From Myxococcota bacterium (GTDB lineage Bacteria; Myxococcota_C; UBA6777), in the NCBI GenBank assembly GCA_023150835.1, contig JAKLKB010000022.1, forward strand, positions 3,388-67,387: a DNA stretch of 64,000 nucleotides, written 5' to 3'. Below are positions 17,801 through 28,264 of the stretch, piece by piece. A program made the position numbers and the translations under genes. Numbering within the stretch: position 1 is the first letter of the stretch; every line of letters starts with the position of its first letter. The notes below the pieces were generated by a model. It made no database searches. It had not been told where the DNA came from and saw only the letters and a list, made by a program, of their open reading frames with translations.

Positions 17801-18228
17801 TCTTTGTCAGCGTCAACGATTACGACAAGTCCGCTGCACTCAAGATCGCCCGCGACCTTCACCGAATGGGTTTTCCAATCCTCGCAACACGCGGAACTGC
17901 CGAATACTTCGAGCGAAACAACTTACCTGTTGAACGCATCAACAAAGTTCGTCAAGGTAGCCCCCACATCGTCGAACTGATCAAGGCCGGCAAAGTCGCC
18001 TTGATCCTCAACACTCCCCTTGGACAAGTCGCTTACGAAGAAGGCGCACAGATCCGCACCACCGCTGTGCGTTATGGGATCCCTCTGCTCACCACCCTCA
18101 GCGCAGGGCAAGCCGCCGTCCAAGGTATCCAAGCCCTCCGCGCCAAACAACTTAGCGTCCGCTCCCTCCAAGAACACTACCGCCAAATCCCCACCCTCCA
18201 ACAGTACAAATTCGATCAAAATCCCTAA
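14896..18228 (+). CDS. carB: Carbamoyl-phosphate synthase large subunit
   Basis: 1,110 residues, a little longer than the usual 1,070. It makes carbamoyl phosphate from bicarbonate, ammonia and two ATP. Two homologous ATP-grasp halves are visible: the first opens [20 protein letters not shown], the second (about residue 585) [20 protein letters not shown]. Each has the matching SNPATIMTD / [10 protein letters not shown] and EVNPRASRT-type motifs. The C-terminal MGS-like allosteric domain is present ([20 protein letters not shown]). The start has GGGAG eight bases upstream; a longer in-frame start at 14839 is possible. The extra length is mainly an insert between the two halves (about 540-580). 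Confidence 0.97.
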   Translation: MPKRTDIHKILLIGAGPIVIGQAAEFDYSGTQAAKALKREGYEVVLVNSNPATIMTDPELVDATYIEPITTEILEMIIAKERPDALLPTVGGQTGLNASMKLAEAGVLEKYGVQMLGASVQAVRLAEDRKLFQEKMLEVGLSVPRGRMANNVEEGIEIAREIGSFPLLLRPSFTLGGSGGGIVYNEEEFAERLAFGLRESPTHSVLVEESILGWKEYELEVMRDRANNFVVVCTIENIDPMGIHTGDSVTVAPSMTLTDREFQMMRDQARVVMHAIGVETGGSNVQFAVDPQTGRVIVIEMNPRVSRSSALASKATGFPIAKIAALLAVGYTLDEIKNDITQTTVASFEPSIDYVVTKLPRWAFEKFPGVDPTLGTQMKSVGEAMSIGRTFKESFLKGLQSLELSRAPFPTPENALWDRRIESLARGRAERMWTLWEAFRAGHSVEEINRVTHIDPWFLVQFEQIVALESETAAYHDAKDLPPALLHQLKQSGFGDEHIAWLLMQPVWPPRPIPVEERLARIMEKKHLPSAQSIGKIRQMRKQQGIQPTYQMVDTCAAEFAAHTPYLYSSYETESEAPPSSREKVIILGGGPNRIGQGIEFDYCCVHAVQAVRKRGYEAVMINCNPETVSTDYDTSDRLYFEPLTVEHVLNIVEREQPLKGVIAQFGGQTPLNLIHDLHANGVPILGSSPDTIDRAEDRGRFGDLLRELDIPSPAFGIAKSREDAHVIARSVGYPVLVRPSYVLGGRAMVIVYDESTLDGYVATALAASPNQTLLIDHYLEDSFEVDVDALCDGEQVVICGVMQHIEEAGIHSGDSACVLPPFKISAYHLAYIQEYTELLGRSLGVIGLMNIQYAIKEDRVYVLEVNPRASRTIPFVSKAKGVPFARIATYTMLDRTLRQMNLSEEPAMRGFFVKEAVLPFKKFEGVDARLGPEMRSTGEVMGFADSFGHAFAKAQAAAGDPLPAKGSVFVSVNDYDKSAALKIARDLHRMGFPILATRGTAEYFERNNLPVERINKVRQGSPHIVELIKAGKVALILNTPLGQVAYEEGAQIRTTAVRYGIPLLTTLSAGQAAVQGIQALRAKQLSVRSLQEHYRQIPTLQQYKFDQNP

Positions 18229-18395
18229 CGATACCCTGCTCGGTGCCGCTTGTTGGCCTTGCGCTTGGGGAATAAAGTGAGCATCCAAGAAATCGATAAC
18301 AGAGATGTTCGATCCACCAAAAAGCACAGCAAAGAAACCCGGATCATCGCGAAAGAAGGATCGTTGTGCTCAAGTGAAGAATGTGGAGGGAACGG

Positions 18396-21300
18396 ATGGG
18401 TTTGCAGCGAGAGATATCGCGTTGGTTGGAGATCCTTGATCGCCGAAAGCAGCGACGGGCATCGGCAGCCCCAAAAGAAGGGGAGACGATGGATGTGCGT
18501 TGGGGGGGCCTGCGCTGGTGGTTCTTGCCGGTATTTGTGGTGTGTGTGGGGAGTTGGGCGGCGTGGGTGTTATGGAAGACCACGAAGATGGCCGATTCGC
18601 CTTATGGGATGGTGATCTTGGATGCGCCCTTGCCTTCTGCCTTGCGAACACAGCCTTGGTTTGGGCAAGATCGACGTTATTTCGTTCTTCAACCACAAAC
18701 CGATCCTGCGCAAGTGGTGTTGTCGAGACCCGGGCGAGGGGTGCGAGCCTATCGCGGGCAAGAAGGCGTGCCGCTGTTTGGAGTGCAAACACCGCTGACA
18801 GAGCTGTTTCTCCCGCCTTGCGATGCACCGCCCGAGGCGGATGCAACGTACTTTTACACAGGCGACGGGATGATCTTGTGGGCGTGCCTCCAAGATCACG
18901 AACGCATCGGGTTGTACCGCGTGGGTTGGCGTTTTTCCGAAGCGGCATGGCGCAAAGGCCGCAGCCTCGGATACAGCGCAGACAATGCGATCGTGATGGG
19001 GGGGGCGATGTTGCCATTGCACAGCGCGACCTTGCGTCTTCAAGGAAACGAGATGCAGCTCCGCCCCCAAGGAACGTGCCTTTCCCTTCCTCTCCACACA
19101 ACGCCCTCCGAAGATATCCTCACCCCTCAAGCTCCCCCCAAAGATGCCGATGGAGCCGCCGCACAAGTCCCCCCCAAAGATGCCGATGGAGCCGCCACAC
19201 AAGTCCCCGCCGAAGGCGCAGCGCAAGAAACAACGCCATGCGACAAAAGCGCCCGAACGATCGCCGCAGGCGTGTTGTTTCGTTTGCATAGTCCGAGGTT
19301 TCCGCATCGTGCGGTGACATTCCGATGGCAGCGCGCTTTACAGCCGAACGAAGGGATCGATCTGTGGCTTCATCCTGCGCTTGGTGAAGGGACAAGCATC
19401 CGTGTCCTTTCGATCGAAGGGCTACGACTGGCGCGTCAGCGGGGCTTCTTGGTGGGGCGAGCCGATCTGTACTTTCGGGATATCTTGCCTGACGCGACGC
19501 GCACCCGTGACTTGGAAGAAGTCGTGCATCAGATGGTTTTGTCAGGCGCATTGCATTACCTCGAAGGCGAGGACTTGCGAAAACGCTTAGAACATCCGCC
19601 CTTTGCACCTGCGCCCTTGGATACTTGGATCGCTGGTGCGCTCCAAGATCAACAACGGCGGTTGTTTTCCCCGCTCCAAGAAGATCCGTTTCTTCGCAAT
19701 CGCCTTGCGATGGTCAACCAAGCCCTTGCACGAGGAGATAAAACTCGCGCCCGCGCCTTGTTCCGTCTCCAGCGCCGCAACGATATGCAAAAAAGCGAAC
19801 TGTTGGGCCTTGGCATCGGAAGCATCATGCTCCAATCTCCGCGCCGCAACCTGCTTTCTCCACGACAACAACGACGCTCCACACAGCCCGATCTTCGGCT
19901 GCAAACCACGCTCACCACCCGCCGCACTCCACGCCCTTTTTTGATCGAAGTCCTCCCCGAGCCCCTGACTTCGCCCCCGCGCATCTTGTACCTTCACAAC
20001 GAACAAACCGAAGTGATCGTCTTGGATATCTTGCCCAAAGAAGCCAAAAAACGCCGCCTGTCCGAAGTGTTGGCAGTCGCAAATGGCCGCGCCCTGATCT
20101 GGCACAACGACCAATGGCTCCAAAGCCCCGACCCCTTCTTTGCCACCGCCGATGCCCTCCAAGAACAACCCTCCGCCCTTTCCACAACATCCGATCCATC
20201 GAAGTCTTCCACAACATCCGATCCATCGAAGTCTTCCACAACATCCGATCCATCGAAGTCTTCCACAACATCCGATCCATCGAAGTCTTCCACAACATCT
20301 GATCCATCGAAGTCTTCCACAACATCCGATCCATCGAAGTCTTCCACCAATACATCCACTCAAGGCTCAGAAGGTTCGGAGCCATCGCGGTTTTTATATC
20401 GCGTCACGGGGCGTTGGTGGCAACGAGAACCTGGGCGTCAACGCAGCAGCACGTGGTGGCCGCTACAGGCGATTGCGCGGCAACTGGCGGCATCGAATGC
20501 AGAAGAGGCGTTGGCCCGCCAGATCCTTGAAGCCAACCGCGCCCAAGTGCAGACGCGCCCGCATTGCGGGAACCAGAGCGTGCGCCAAGGCAAGCGTTGG
20601 GTGCATCGCCCGGGATGTTGGGAAAAGACGACGCTGTTTGCGCAGGATGCGATGTTGGTGATCCCTTGTGGAGCCTTGCTGCGGGAGGCATTGCGCAAGC
20701 AACGATGCCGCGCAGGGCAACCGACGGTGACGTTGGATCGCAGTGGGCGCCCGTTGTTGCCACCGATCACTTCGTACAACACGTCTTATCATGGCATCGT
20801 GATATCGAAAACAACGGACGTATCAGGGACAGATCGCTATTTTCTTGTGCCGCTCAAAGAAAGCCAGACCGTTCAGCGCAACCACTACGATCTCACGGCG
20901 CAAAAGCGTTATCCGCTGCGGGATGGGGATCTTTTGTTGCTTGGCAAGCGGCAGATCCGTTTTTCTGCGCCACCGATCAGCGTCGCGTATTCGCGCTTTC
21001 AAGGGGATCGGATCGTTCCCGTGTATCCACATGGGCCGTTGTACGGGCATGTGATCGCAGGGAGCGTGGGGGGGCCGTATCGCAACCACCCCGCCGATCT
21101 GCGTACACAGCTTCCTCCGCCCCCACCCGCCTCAGCCAATGGCGCGCTTGTTCACGATGGGCCGCGCAAGATCGCGCTCACGCTGGATCCTGACCTGCAA
21201 CAGATCGCGTTTCGCGTGGGACTACAGCATTTTTCTCGCCTTGATTCCGCCGCCTTTCAACAGCGCTTTCGCCGCCGTTTTTTCCGCAACCCTGACAAGC

Positions 21301-23153
21301 CCCACGCAGGCGCGATCTTGTTGCTTGAACGCAAGCAAGGGCAAGTCCTGACTGCCTTAACTTTTCCAGCCCTCGATCCCAATCCCCCCGCTCAAACCGA
21401 GGCACTCCAAGATCAAAGCGAACGGGCCATCCGCTATTTTTATGGTCAGATCCTTGATGCGCACGATCTAACGCGGCCCTTGCTTGCTTACCGACAAGGT
21501 GCGCTACCGCCCGATCCACCGTCCGCAACAAGACGCACCCAAAAGCCTCCCCTGATCCCTTCGCTGCTTGAGGCCCTTGCATGGGAGCGCGAAGAAGAAC
21601 AGCGCGGGATCCGACCGATGGATCGGAGTGGTTGGTTAACGGAGCGTGCGATCTACGGCTCGCTGACGCCGGGTTCGACAGCCAAGATCGTGACGGCTGT
21701 GGCGTATGCTCGTTTTCTTCGACAACAAGGACAACCCGTCCGCTTTCCAAAGCACCAATGCGCGGGAGGGATGATGTTTCAATTGCAACGCCGCATCGGG
21801 GATAAGCAAACAGCGTGGCGAGATTCATCGATCCACTTTCGCTGCCACAAACGCGGCGGACACGGACACATCGATCTGCAAACCGCGATGGCGTCCTCTT
21901 GCAACGTCTACTTTGCCAAGCTGGCGTTGGCGATGGTCGGGATCCCTGAAAAGCAACTGGATCGGCCCGCTGCTTCGGTGCGTTGGCATTCAAGCCGAAA
22001 CAGCGGAACGGGCCGTTATGAGGTCTTTCGCTTTCCGACCGACAGCATCGCACAGCACGTCGATGACCCCAAACACCACGCTCTTTGGGAAACTGCCGCG
22101 ATGTTCGGCTTCTCGATGCGCTACACCTACCAACACGCCCCCAAACAGATCAGCCATTACACCGATCTGCTCTTCACCCCTCGCTACGGGCCTTGGAAGC
22201 GCCCTCCCACCGATCTCAAACCTGCGCAACAGCAGCAGATCGCACAACAGCTTTTGCACGAACGGATCGTCCAACAACATCCGCTCGGACACTTCGGCAT
22301 CGGGCGCAGCTTTGCCTTCGCCGCCGCTTATCCTGCTTGGCAACAATGGAGCCGACAAGCCCGCGAACCCCGCTATCAAAAGAAAACTTCGCCACAAGCC
22401 ACCTTTGGCTCGTTTGCGGCTTCTTTGCGCGGGATGGCCTACGTCGGCTTCGGCCAAAACCTAACGATATCTCCGTTGGTGATCACCCAAAGTCTCGCTG
22501 CGGTCGCCAACGGCGGTTGGCTCCCTGCGCCCCAGATCTGGCTTGGCGATTGGCAACACAACACACCTCCCCCCCAACCTCAAGCCCGCAAACCCACCGA
22601 CCCTGTTCGTGTGCTTTCCGCTCCCGATGCTGCGGTACTACGCGAAGCCCTTGCTGCCGTGACGGCTCGCGGTACAGCCGCACAGCCGTTTGCCCGCCTC
22701 AATCGCCGATGCCTCGCCGCCTATGGACTCCGTATCATCGGTAAAACCGGCACCGCCGAAGCCCTTAGCGCTCGCGCTCGCAAACATCTGCTTCAACAAG
22801 TCATCGCCACCCGCCACACCCACAAAGGCTCCCACGCTGCCTTCCTTAAAGACACAGGCTGCCACCAACGCTCCTCGTGGCGCTACAACTATCCCGAAGA
22901 AGCCGTCGCGGACTCTCTCTTCGTTGGTGCATTCGTCCCCACCGAAACCCCCGCCACCCAAGCCCTGCCCTCCCCTCTTCCTTTTCCGCTCCAAGATCTC
23001 ACCTTTGCCTTTGTCGTCAAACACGGCTACCACCCCGAAGGCGCTCCCTGCCGCAAAGCAGGCCAAGATATCGACCGCTCCGAAGCACGCTATCTCGCTT
23101 ACGATACCTTGCTCGCCATCCTCCAAAGCCTCGGTCTTTGCTTGACAATGTGA
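18396..23153 (+). CDS. Very large penicillin-binding protein (transpeptidase)
   Basis: 1,585 residues; ordinary class B PBPs have 550-750. One membrane anchor lies near residues 37-57, after a basic cytoplasmic tail. The transpeptidase domain occupies the C-terminal third: Ser1094-x-x-Lys1097 (PGSTAKIV), SCN at 1168-1170 and Lys1450-Thr-Gly (GKTGTAEA), all intact. The central region has an FHA-like stretch near residue 840 (LRDGDLLLLGKRQIRF). The rest of the 800-residue N-terminal part is unrecognised and holds two repeat tracts, a twofold PPKDADGAA repeat near 247-270 and six SSTTSDPSK units near 596-649. It probably cross-links peptidoglycan. The start at 18396 has GGAGGG upstream; ATG at 18489 is a second candidate with its own GGGGAG. 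Confidence 0.85.
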   Translation: MGLQREISRWLEILDRRKQRRASAAPKEGETMDVRWGGLRWWFLPVFVVCVGSWAAWVLWKTTKMADSPYGMVILDAPLPSALRTQPWFGQDRRYFVLQPQTDPAQVVLSRPGRGVRAYRGQEGVPLFGVQTPLTELFLPPCDAPPEADATYFYTGDGMILWACLQDHERIGLYRVGWRFSEAAWRKGRSLGYSADNAIVMGGAMLPLHSATLRLQGNEMQLRPQGTCLSLPLHTTPSEDILTPQAPPKDADGAAAQVPPKDADGAATQVPAEGAAQETTPCDKSARTIAAGVLFRLHSPRFPHRAVTFRWQRALQPNEGIDLWLHPALGEGTSIRVLSIEGLRLARQRGFLVGRADLYFRDILPDATRTRDLEEVVHQMVLSGALHYLEGEDLRKRLEHPPFAPAPLDTWIAGALQDQQRRLFSPLQEDPFLRNRLAMVNQALARGDKTRARALFRLQRRNDMQKSELLGLGIGSIMLQSPRRNLLSPRQQRRSTQPDLRLQTTLTTRRTPRPFLIEVLPEPLTSPPRILYLHNEQTEVIVLDILPKEAKKRRLSEVLAVANGRALIWHNDQWLQSPDPFFATADALQEQPSALSTTSDPSKSSTTSDPSKSSTTSDPSKSSTTSDPSKSSTTSDPSKSSTTSDPSKSSTNTSTQGSEGSEPSRFLYRVTGRWWQREPGRQRSSTWWPLQAIARQLAASNAEEALARQILEANRAQVQTRPHCGNQSVRQGKRWVHRPGCWEKTTLFAQDAMLVIPCGALLREALRKQRCRAGQPTVTLDRSGRPLLPPITSYNTSYHGIVISKTTDVSGTDRYFLVPLKESQTVQRNHYDLTAQKRYPLRDGDLLLLGKRQIRFSAPPISVAYSRFQGDRIVPVYPHGPLYGHVIAGSVGGPYRNHPADLRTQLPPPPPASANGALVHDGPRKIALTLDPDLQQIAFRVGLQHFSRLDSAAFQQRFRRRFFRNPDKPHAGAILLLERKQGQVLTALTFPALDPNPPAQTEALQDQSERAIRYFYGQILDAHDLTRPLLAYRQGALPPDPPSATRRTQKPPLIPSLLEALAWEREEEQRGIRPMDRSGWLTERAIYGSLTPGSTAKIVTAVAYARFLRQQGQPVRFPKHQCAGGMMFQLQRRIGDKQTAWRDSSIHFRCHKRGGHGHIDLQTAMASSCNVYFAKLALAMVGIPEKQLDRPAASVRWHSSRNSGTGRYEVFRFPTDSIAQHVDDPKHHALWETAAMFGFSMRYTYQHAPKQISHYTDLLFTPRYGPWKRPPTDLKPAQQQQIAQQLLHERIVQQHPLGHFGIGRSFAFAAAYPAWQQWSRQAREPRYQKKTSPQATFGSFAASLRGMAYVGFGQNLTISPLVITQSLAAVANGGWLPAPQIWLGDWQHNTPPPQPQARKPTDPVRVLSAPDAAVLREALAAVTARGTAAQPFARLNRRCLAAYGLRIIGKTGTAEALSARARKHLLQQVIATRHTHKGSHAAFLKDTGCHQRSSWRYNYPEEAVADSLFVGAFVPTETPATQALPSPLPFPLQDLTFAFVVKHGYHPEGAPCRKAGQDIDRSEARYLAYDTLLAILQSLGLCLTM
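20181..20342 (+). repeat. 27-bp coding tandem repeat, 6 copies
   Basis: Six in-frame copies starting TCCACAACATCCGATCCATC, encoding a nine-residue unit (STTSDPSKS) in the large PBP. Five are identical in the central part; the fifth has one C-to-T change. Copy number is probably variable between strains. Confidence 0.95.
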
Positions 23154-23167
23154 TCACCGACAGAATC

Positions 23168-23284
23168 AGCGATCTCCGAAAGAAGTGTACACAAAGGGTA
23201 GGTGCGATCCGCTGTAGACGCCCTGTGGTTGGGCAGCCACAGGGGGCTGCCCCTACGTTTTTCGATCGCACAGAGATCATATGA
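23168..23284 (+). repeat. Family B MITE-like element, copy 2
   Basis: Degenerate left end (GCGATCTCCGAA), then GTGTACACAAAGGG, GTAGACGCCCTGTGGTTGGG, the hairpin and the right end AGAGATCATATGA. It fills the space between the convergent PBP and WD40 lipoprotein genes. Confidence 0.85.
23231..23262 (+). terminator. Intrinsic terminator carried by family B copy 2
   Basis: Perfect 8-bp stem GGGCAGCC / GGCTGCCC with a 6-base loop, then CCTACG and a run of five T. It lies 78 bases after the stop of the large PBP and would also form on the other strand for the convergent gene, but without a T run there. Confidence 0.65.
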
Positions 23285-23290
23285 GCGATC

Positions 23291-26200
23291 CTAGCGGCAC
23301 TCCCAATGGATCACGCGGCCGTCGCCTCCGCCGGAGTAGAGGGACTTTCCATCAGGACTCCATACCAACGCGTTCACGCCCTCGGTGTGTCCGCCTTGAT
23401 CCCATCCAAGGACTGTCGGCGGATCGATCGAAGAGACCTTCCAGATGCGGATATCTTTGTCATCTCCGCCCGAAGCAAGGAGATGACCTTCGGGATGAAA
23501 GACGAGACTGCGGATGATCGAGGTGTGACCGACTCCCGCTCCAACAGGAAGGGTTTTCAAAAGATTGAAGTTGTTGCGAACATCCCAGATCTTGATGGTG
23601 TGGGCGGTGAGGTTGGTTCCAGCGGTTGCGAGCCAATTCCCGTCGCGACTCCACGCGACCGCATTCACCACGCCACCGTGGGGATTGCTGTCGTTGCCAT
23701 CTTTGAGGGTGATGGTCGAAAAGCTGAAATCTCCGAGATCTCGGATGCGGATGGTGCCGTCGTCGCTGACGGACGCAAACTTGTATCCGTCAGGAGCAAA
23801 GGCCAATCCGTTGACAGCAGCACCTGTGTGTTCCGTCCATTGGTTATCGCGACCCCAACCTTGGGAGGTAAAATAATACCATGCGTTGATCACCCCCGAG
23901 GTATCCGCAGACAAAAGATGAGGGAGTCCAGTGTGCGGACTCCACGCAACAGCGGAGATCGGGGCTGCGTGAGGGTTGGTGGTGGATGCGCTCTGTTGCG
24001 TGCCAAAGCTCGGGCCTTGGACGGAGGCGACTTTCCGATCGGTGGTTCCGTAAAGAAGCAACAAAGAATTGGGTGTTTTGGGAGAAGGATGAAGGCTGGG
24101 GTAGACAGAGAAGGTAGACAGAGCAGAAAGAGAAGAGATCGAGGATTTGACGGACGCAAGATCTTGAGGGGGACCAGCGCGATGGAGAGCGCCGTTGGCA
24201 GTCCACCAGACGAGGAAATCTTGGTTGGCGGTCATACCCAAGCCTTTGACGGGGTTGGACTTGGAGTAGAAGGCATTTTGGGATTTGAGAGCAAATTGAT
24301 CGCAGAGGTTGGGGCAAGAAAAGTAGAGATAAGCGGGGTTCCCTTGGCTGGCTGTGATCAATTCATCTTTGGTGGGATTCCATGCAAAGTGCCAAAACGC
24401 ATAGGCATCGGAATAAAGGATCGAGACCACCTCGTAGTCTTTGGTTTCCCAGATCCTGAGGTTGACGGAAGGGAAGGCATCGATGGCCGCAAGGAGCCTT
24501 CCATCGCGGTTATAGGCAAGTTGCGTGACCTTTGCGATAGTTTGTTGGCGTGGGTCTTTGGGGGGATCGCTCAGTTTGCCAAGCGAGTAGATCACGATCT
24601 GCGAATGGTTCTGGGCTGCCGATCCGCAGGCGATCGCGATCTCGTCTTTGGCGGGGTGAATCGCCAGCGCGTAGATGAGTTTGGAGACGGATGTGGACTG
24701 GGTTTGTTTGCCATCGCTCATCCCCCACACACGGATACGACCGTCGATGCTTGTGGAGACGAGCTGTCGGCTTGTGCGATCAAAAGCGAGACCACTGATA
24801 CTTGTTGCTTTTGCTGCGAGATCAAAAAGCACGAACCGTTCTGCGCCCGTTTTCGCGTCCCACACGCGGATCTTGTATTCGTCAGAGGCGCCGCCCGCCG
24901 AAGCCAAGAGCTTCCCATCGGGCGACCACGCCAAGCGCTCGATCCCTCCTTTGTGAGCGTAGCCTTGGTTGGTTTGCTTGAGGAAAAGCAGAGGCTGATA
25001 ACTGCGCGTGCTCAAAAGCAAGATGCTTTCGTCTTGCATCGCAAGGGCGATCTCCGCCCCCACAGGATTCCATGAAAGCAACGGAGTGGCTGCGATGCCC
25101 AGATTGTTTAGTATCGGGAAGGGGGTAGAGTTTCCGACAAAAAAGAAGCGTAGTACACGCTTCGAATCGACCGAAGCAAACTGCAGCCCATCCCAACGAA
25201 AGGCGAAACGAACGTCAGCGTTGGCATCCATCGAACCGACAGAAAGAGCATCATCGCGTGTGGTTGGAATGCACTTGCGGCACAGATCCGATCCATCGGG
25301 TGCGTTATCGATTTTTCCGTCGCAATCGTTGTCACGGCCATCGCAGGTTCGTTCCACACCTTCGTACACAGCGCCAAAGCTTGGGGTTCCTGCACATCCC
25401 ACAAATGTCCCGCCCACGCAAGATTCGATGCTTCCCGCACAAACGCCTTGTTGCTGCGCACACGGGCGAGTCAATTTGTCAATTTGCCCATCGCAATCGT
25501 CATCGAGGCCGTTGCAGATCTCGGTTTGGGGTGTGACTTCGCCCATGCAAGCGCCCCAGATACCGTTGGTGGTGCAGGTCGCCTTACCTACTTTACAGGG
25601 GCTAACATCGCGGGTATTGGAAGGGCCGCTATAGCATTCTTTTTGTTCGCCGGGCTTGCAACAAGCTTGCCCATTCGTGCAGGCGCACACGCTATTTTTG
25701 CAGATCTCTCCCGCAATACAGGCCTTTCCACAAGCGCCACAATGCTTGCTATCCGATACAGTATCCACGCAAGTCCCCGCGCAGTCGGTCTCGCCTTGGG
25801 TGCAACCACACCCAACGTTGGGGGCCAGACCGCAGGTTTCGTCTTGCGGCGTGCTACAGTCGTCTTTTTTTGCGGGCAGGACTTGGTTGAGGCAGGCGCT
25901 GTCCCACCGGTTGTTTTTGCAAGATTGGACGCCTGCTTTGCATCGACCGTTGGCCAACGTGCCGACGGGTCCGATATAACAAGCGCGGGTGTCGCCATCA
26001 GCACACAAACAGCCGTTGGGAGTGTCGTCCACTTTGCCATTGCAATCGTTGTCTCTTCCGTCGCAAACCTCGATAGATGGGAGGATTTGATCGCGACAGG
26101 TGCCCCATCGATTTTGATCGGTACACACCTGCACGCCCGCTCGGCACTCTGCCACGCCCAAGGACGCGGCGTGTCCAGCAAAACAGGGCCGCTCTTTGCC

Positions 26201-26623
26201 TTTGTCTAGGCATTGACACGTCGCGATCCCCCCTTCGACGTTGTCGATCTGACCGTCGCAATCGTTGTCTGCGAGATCACAGATCTCGAGGGTAGGGAGT
26301 TGTTCACCCAAGCAGGTAGACCACAGACCAAAGACTTCGCAGATCTGGATGCCCGCTTTGCAAGAGCCTTGGCAGGTATAGGTTCCCCCCGCAGCCTCAC
26401 GTTTGCAGCCCTTTTCGCCCGAATAACACGGGCGTTTGATCCCGGGAGAACATTGGCGCACGTTGCAAAAGCCGTCCATATCACAATAGATGTTTGGGGC
26501 AGATCCTGCACAGTCCACGTCAGATTCGCAGACACGACGGTCCTTTCCGAAGCAGCCACTCCCCCCAAACCACGAAACAAACAGCACAAACAACAACACA
26601 CAACCCATCCATCGACGATGCAT
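23291..26623 (-). CDS. Lipoprotein with MopE/Stig1-type Cys repeats and WD40 propeller
   Basis: 1,110 residues. A lipoprotein signal peptide ends at a lipobox (FGGSGC, Cys24). Residues 30-460 are Cys-rich, with several MopE-type motifs (DNDCDGQID, DNDCNGKVD, DDDCDGQID, DNDCDGKID) that may bind metal, and a Stig1-like unit (CVDTVSDSKHCGACGKAC). Residues about 480-1,110 form WD40-type repeats (IRVWGMSDGK, IKIWDVRNNFN, IRIWKVSSID), enough for at least one seven-bladed propeller. This architecture is typical of myxobacterial surface proteins of unknown role. The ATG follows GAGGGCGG. It lies 94 bp downstream of the creC-like gene on the same strand and may be read through from it. Confidence 0.9.
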   Translation of the reverse strand: MHRRWMGCVLLFVLFVSWFGGSGCFGKDRRVCESDVDCAGSAPNIYCDMDGFCNVRQCSPGIKRPCYSGEKGCKREAAGGTYTCQGSCKAGIQICEVFGLWSTCLGEQLPTLEICDLADNDCDGQIDNVEGGIATCQCLDKGKERPCFAGHAASLGVAECRAGVQVCTDQNRWGTCRDQILPSIEVCDGRDNDCNGKVDDTPNGCLCADGDTRACYIGPVGTLANGRCKAGVQSCKNNRWDSACLNQVLPAKKDDCSTPQDETCGLAPNVGCGCTQGETDCAGTCVDTVSDSKHCGACGKACIAGEICKNSVCACTNGQACCKPGEQKECYSGPSNTRDVSPCKVGKATCTTNGIWGACMGEVTPQTEICNGLDDDCDGQIDKLTRPCAQQQGVCAGSIESCVGGTFVGCAGTPSFGAVYEGVERTCDGRDNDCDGKIDNAPDGSDLCRKCIPTTRDDALSVGSMDANADVRFAFRWDGLQFASVDSKRVLRFFFVGNSTPFPILNNLGIAATPLLSWNPVGAEIALAMQDESILLLSTRSYQPLLFLKQTNQGYAHKGGIERLAWSPDGKLLASAGGASDEYKIRVWDAKTGAERFVLFDLAAKATSISGLAFDRTSRQLVSTSIDGRIRVWGMSDGKQTQSTSVSKLIYALAIHPAKDEIAIACGSAAQNHSQIVIYSLGKLSDPPKDPRQQTIAKVTQLAYNRDGRLLAAIDAFPSVNLRIWETKDYEVVSILYSDAYAFWHFAWNPTKDELITASQGNPAYLYFSCPNLCDQFALKSQNAFYSKSNPVKGLGMTANQDFLVWWTANGALHRAGPPQDLASVKSSISSLSALSTFSVYPSLHPSPKTPNSLLLLYGTTDRKVASVQGPSFGTQQSASTTNPHAAPISAVAWSPHTGLPHLLSADTSGVINAWYYFTSQGWGRDNQWTEHTGAAVNGLAFAPDGYKFASVSDDGTIRIRDLGDFSFSTITLKDGNDSNPHGGVVNAVAWSRDGNWLATAGTNLTAHTIKIWDVRNNFNLLKTLPVGAGVGHTSIIRSLVFHPEGHLLASGGDDKDIRIWKVSSIDPPTVLGWDQGGHTEGVNALVWSPDGKSLYSGGGDGRVIHWECR

Positions 26624-26717
26624 GATCCGCCCTCAACCTTCTTGGAGCAACAACTCGCACGATATCTTTGACAGCCGCAAGAAGATAGAAAAGAGCAAGG
26701 CGGCTCGCAAGAGGCAA

Positions 26718-28208
26718 TCAAGAGAGAGAGTGTGTTTTTCGCGAGACGCGGGTGATGCGCAACCACAGCGTCGCATGTGCGCCCCCTTCGGGGCGGTTGT
26801 TTAACGAAAAATCCCCGCCATGCAAGAAGCTGACTTGTCGGACAAAAGGCAGTCCAAGGCCCGTACCTTTTTTACCTGTGTCGGGATGTTCGAGAGAGTA
26901 AAAGCGATCCATCACGCGGGGCAGCGCATACTCGGGGATACCGGGACCTGTGTCCGTCACATGGAAGGCGACTTGTCCATCGGGCGAGGACTCAGCGGTA
27001 AGGTGGATGGTGCCGTGGGCAGGTGTAAAGTGCAAGGCATTTTGGACGAGGTTGGCGAGGGCTTGGGCGATCAAGAAACGGTCCCCAAAGATCGGGGTGG
27101 GGGTGTCTTTGTGGATCGTGCGATCGAGCGTGATGCAACGTTTTTGGGCCTGAGGCAAGAAACGTTCGGAGATCTCGGCAAAAAGCTCTTCGAGGTCGAT
27201 GGGTTCGTCTTTTTCGAGCGTGTCGCGTTGTTCGAGAGCAACGAGATCCAAGAGACGTTGGACGATATCGTGTAGGCGTCGCGTTTGATCGCTGATGTTG
27301 TTGAGAAAGTGGCGGCGCGTCTGTGCGGGCATATCTTCATCTTCGAGAAGCTCTGCGGCCCCTTGTATCGCGGATATCGGCGACTTGAGTTCGTGCGTGA
27401 GTTGGGTGACGAAGCGTTCGAGGTCTTGGCGTTCGATCAGGGCATTTTTCATCTCGACGAAGGCTTGAGTGAGTTCGCCGATCTCGTCATGCCCAACAGG
27501 GGGAGGCTCGACGCGACGGCCTTTGGTGATATCGCGTGCGTATTGAGTGAGCCGAAAGATCGGAAACAGCATCGCTTGGGTCAACAGCCATGTAGACAAA
27601 AAGACGATCACCCCACCGATCAACACTCCCCGAAACACCTTGGTTTGCGCACGTCGCGCCCATCCCACCAACGAGCTTTTCGAACGGCACACCGTCAAGG
27701 CCCCAAAGATCCGATCTTCGCGCATCAGTGGAAAAGCCACAAACATCGCGTCCACCTGCCGCCCTTGTTCATCCACAAAATAGCTCGACGAACGCGCCCC
27801 ATACTGGCCACGCAACGCACGAAACACATCATTCCAACGGCTATAATCCTTTCCCACCTCCGAAGGCAGCGTCGAATCGTAGCGCACAACGCCCTTGGTA
27901 TCGGTCAAATAAACTCGTGTGTCTAGCTGTTTCTTTTCCCATTCGTAGATCCGCGCACGCAACGCCCCTTGACGCAAACGCTCGATCACTCCCGCAAGAT
28001 CGCTACCATTGAAACCTTCGGGGCCTTTGCTCTTGGGGATATCGCGCTCCACGATCCGCGCCAACGTATAAGCATGCTCCACCATCCCATCTTCCATGAT
28101 CCGCAAAAATTGTGGTCGGATGTTCTCAAACAGCCAATCATAGGCCGCATAACCACACCCCAAACACAACAACATCAACCCCAACAACACCTTGATCCGC
28201 AACCCCAT
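26718..28208 (-). CDS. creC: CreC-like sensor histidine kinase
   Basis: 496 residues. Membrane segments lie at about 4-24 and 192-213, enclosing a 165-residue sensor domain. That domain has RVYLTDTKGVVRYDS and VGKDYSRWNDVFRALRGQYGARSSS, closely matching the CreC sensor as I remember it. HAMP-like linker, then the phospho-acceptor His272 (THELKSP), N box (ALANLVQNALHFTP), G1 (DTGPGIP) and G2 (GTGLGLP). CreC with CreB controls carbon/phosphate and beta-lactam-related genes in enterobacteria; the stimulus here is unknown. The gene lies 56 bp after the creB-like gene. ATG starts MGLRIKVLLG. Confidence 0.88.
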   Translation of the reverse strand: MGLRIKVLLGLMLLCLGCGYAAYDWLFENIRPQFLRIMEDGMVEHAYTLARIVERDIPKSKGPEGFNGSDLAGVIERLRQGALRARIYEWEKKQLDTRVYLTDTKGVVRYDSTLPSEVGKDYSRWNDVFRALRGQYGARSSSYFVDEQGRQVDAMFVAFPLMREDRIFGALTVCRSKSSLVGWARRAQTKVFRGVLIGGVIVFLSTWLLTQAMLFPIFRLTQYARDITKGRRVEPPPVGHDEIGELTQAFVEMKNALIERQDLERFVTQLTHELKSPISAIQGAAELLEDEDMPAQTRRHFLNNISDQTRRLHDIVQRLLDLVALEQRDTLEKDEPIDLEELFAEISERFLPQAQKRCITLDRTIHKDTPTPIFGDRFLIAQALANLVQNALHFTPAHGTIHLTAESSPDGQVAFHVTDTGPGIPEYALPRVMDRFYSLEHPDTGKKGTGLGLPFVRQVSFLHGGDFSLNNRPEGGAHATLWLRITRVSRKTHSLS

Positions 28209-28264
28209 CCACGATTCTCCCCATCCATCCGCAATCTTCTTGATGCAAACTCCTGCCCACCACG

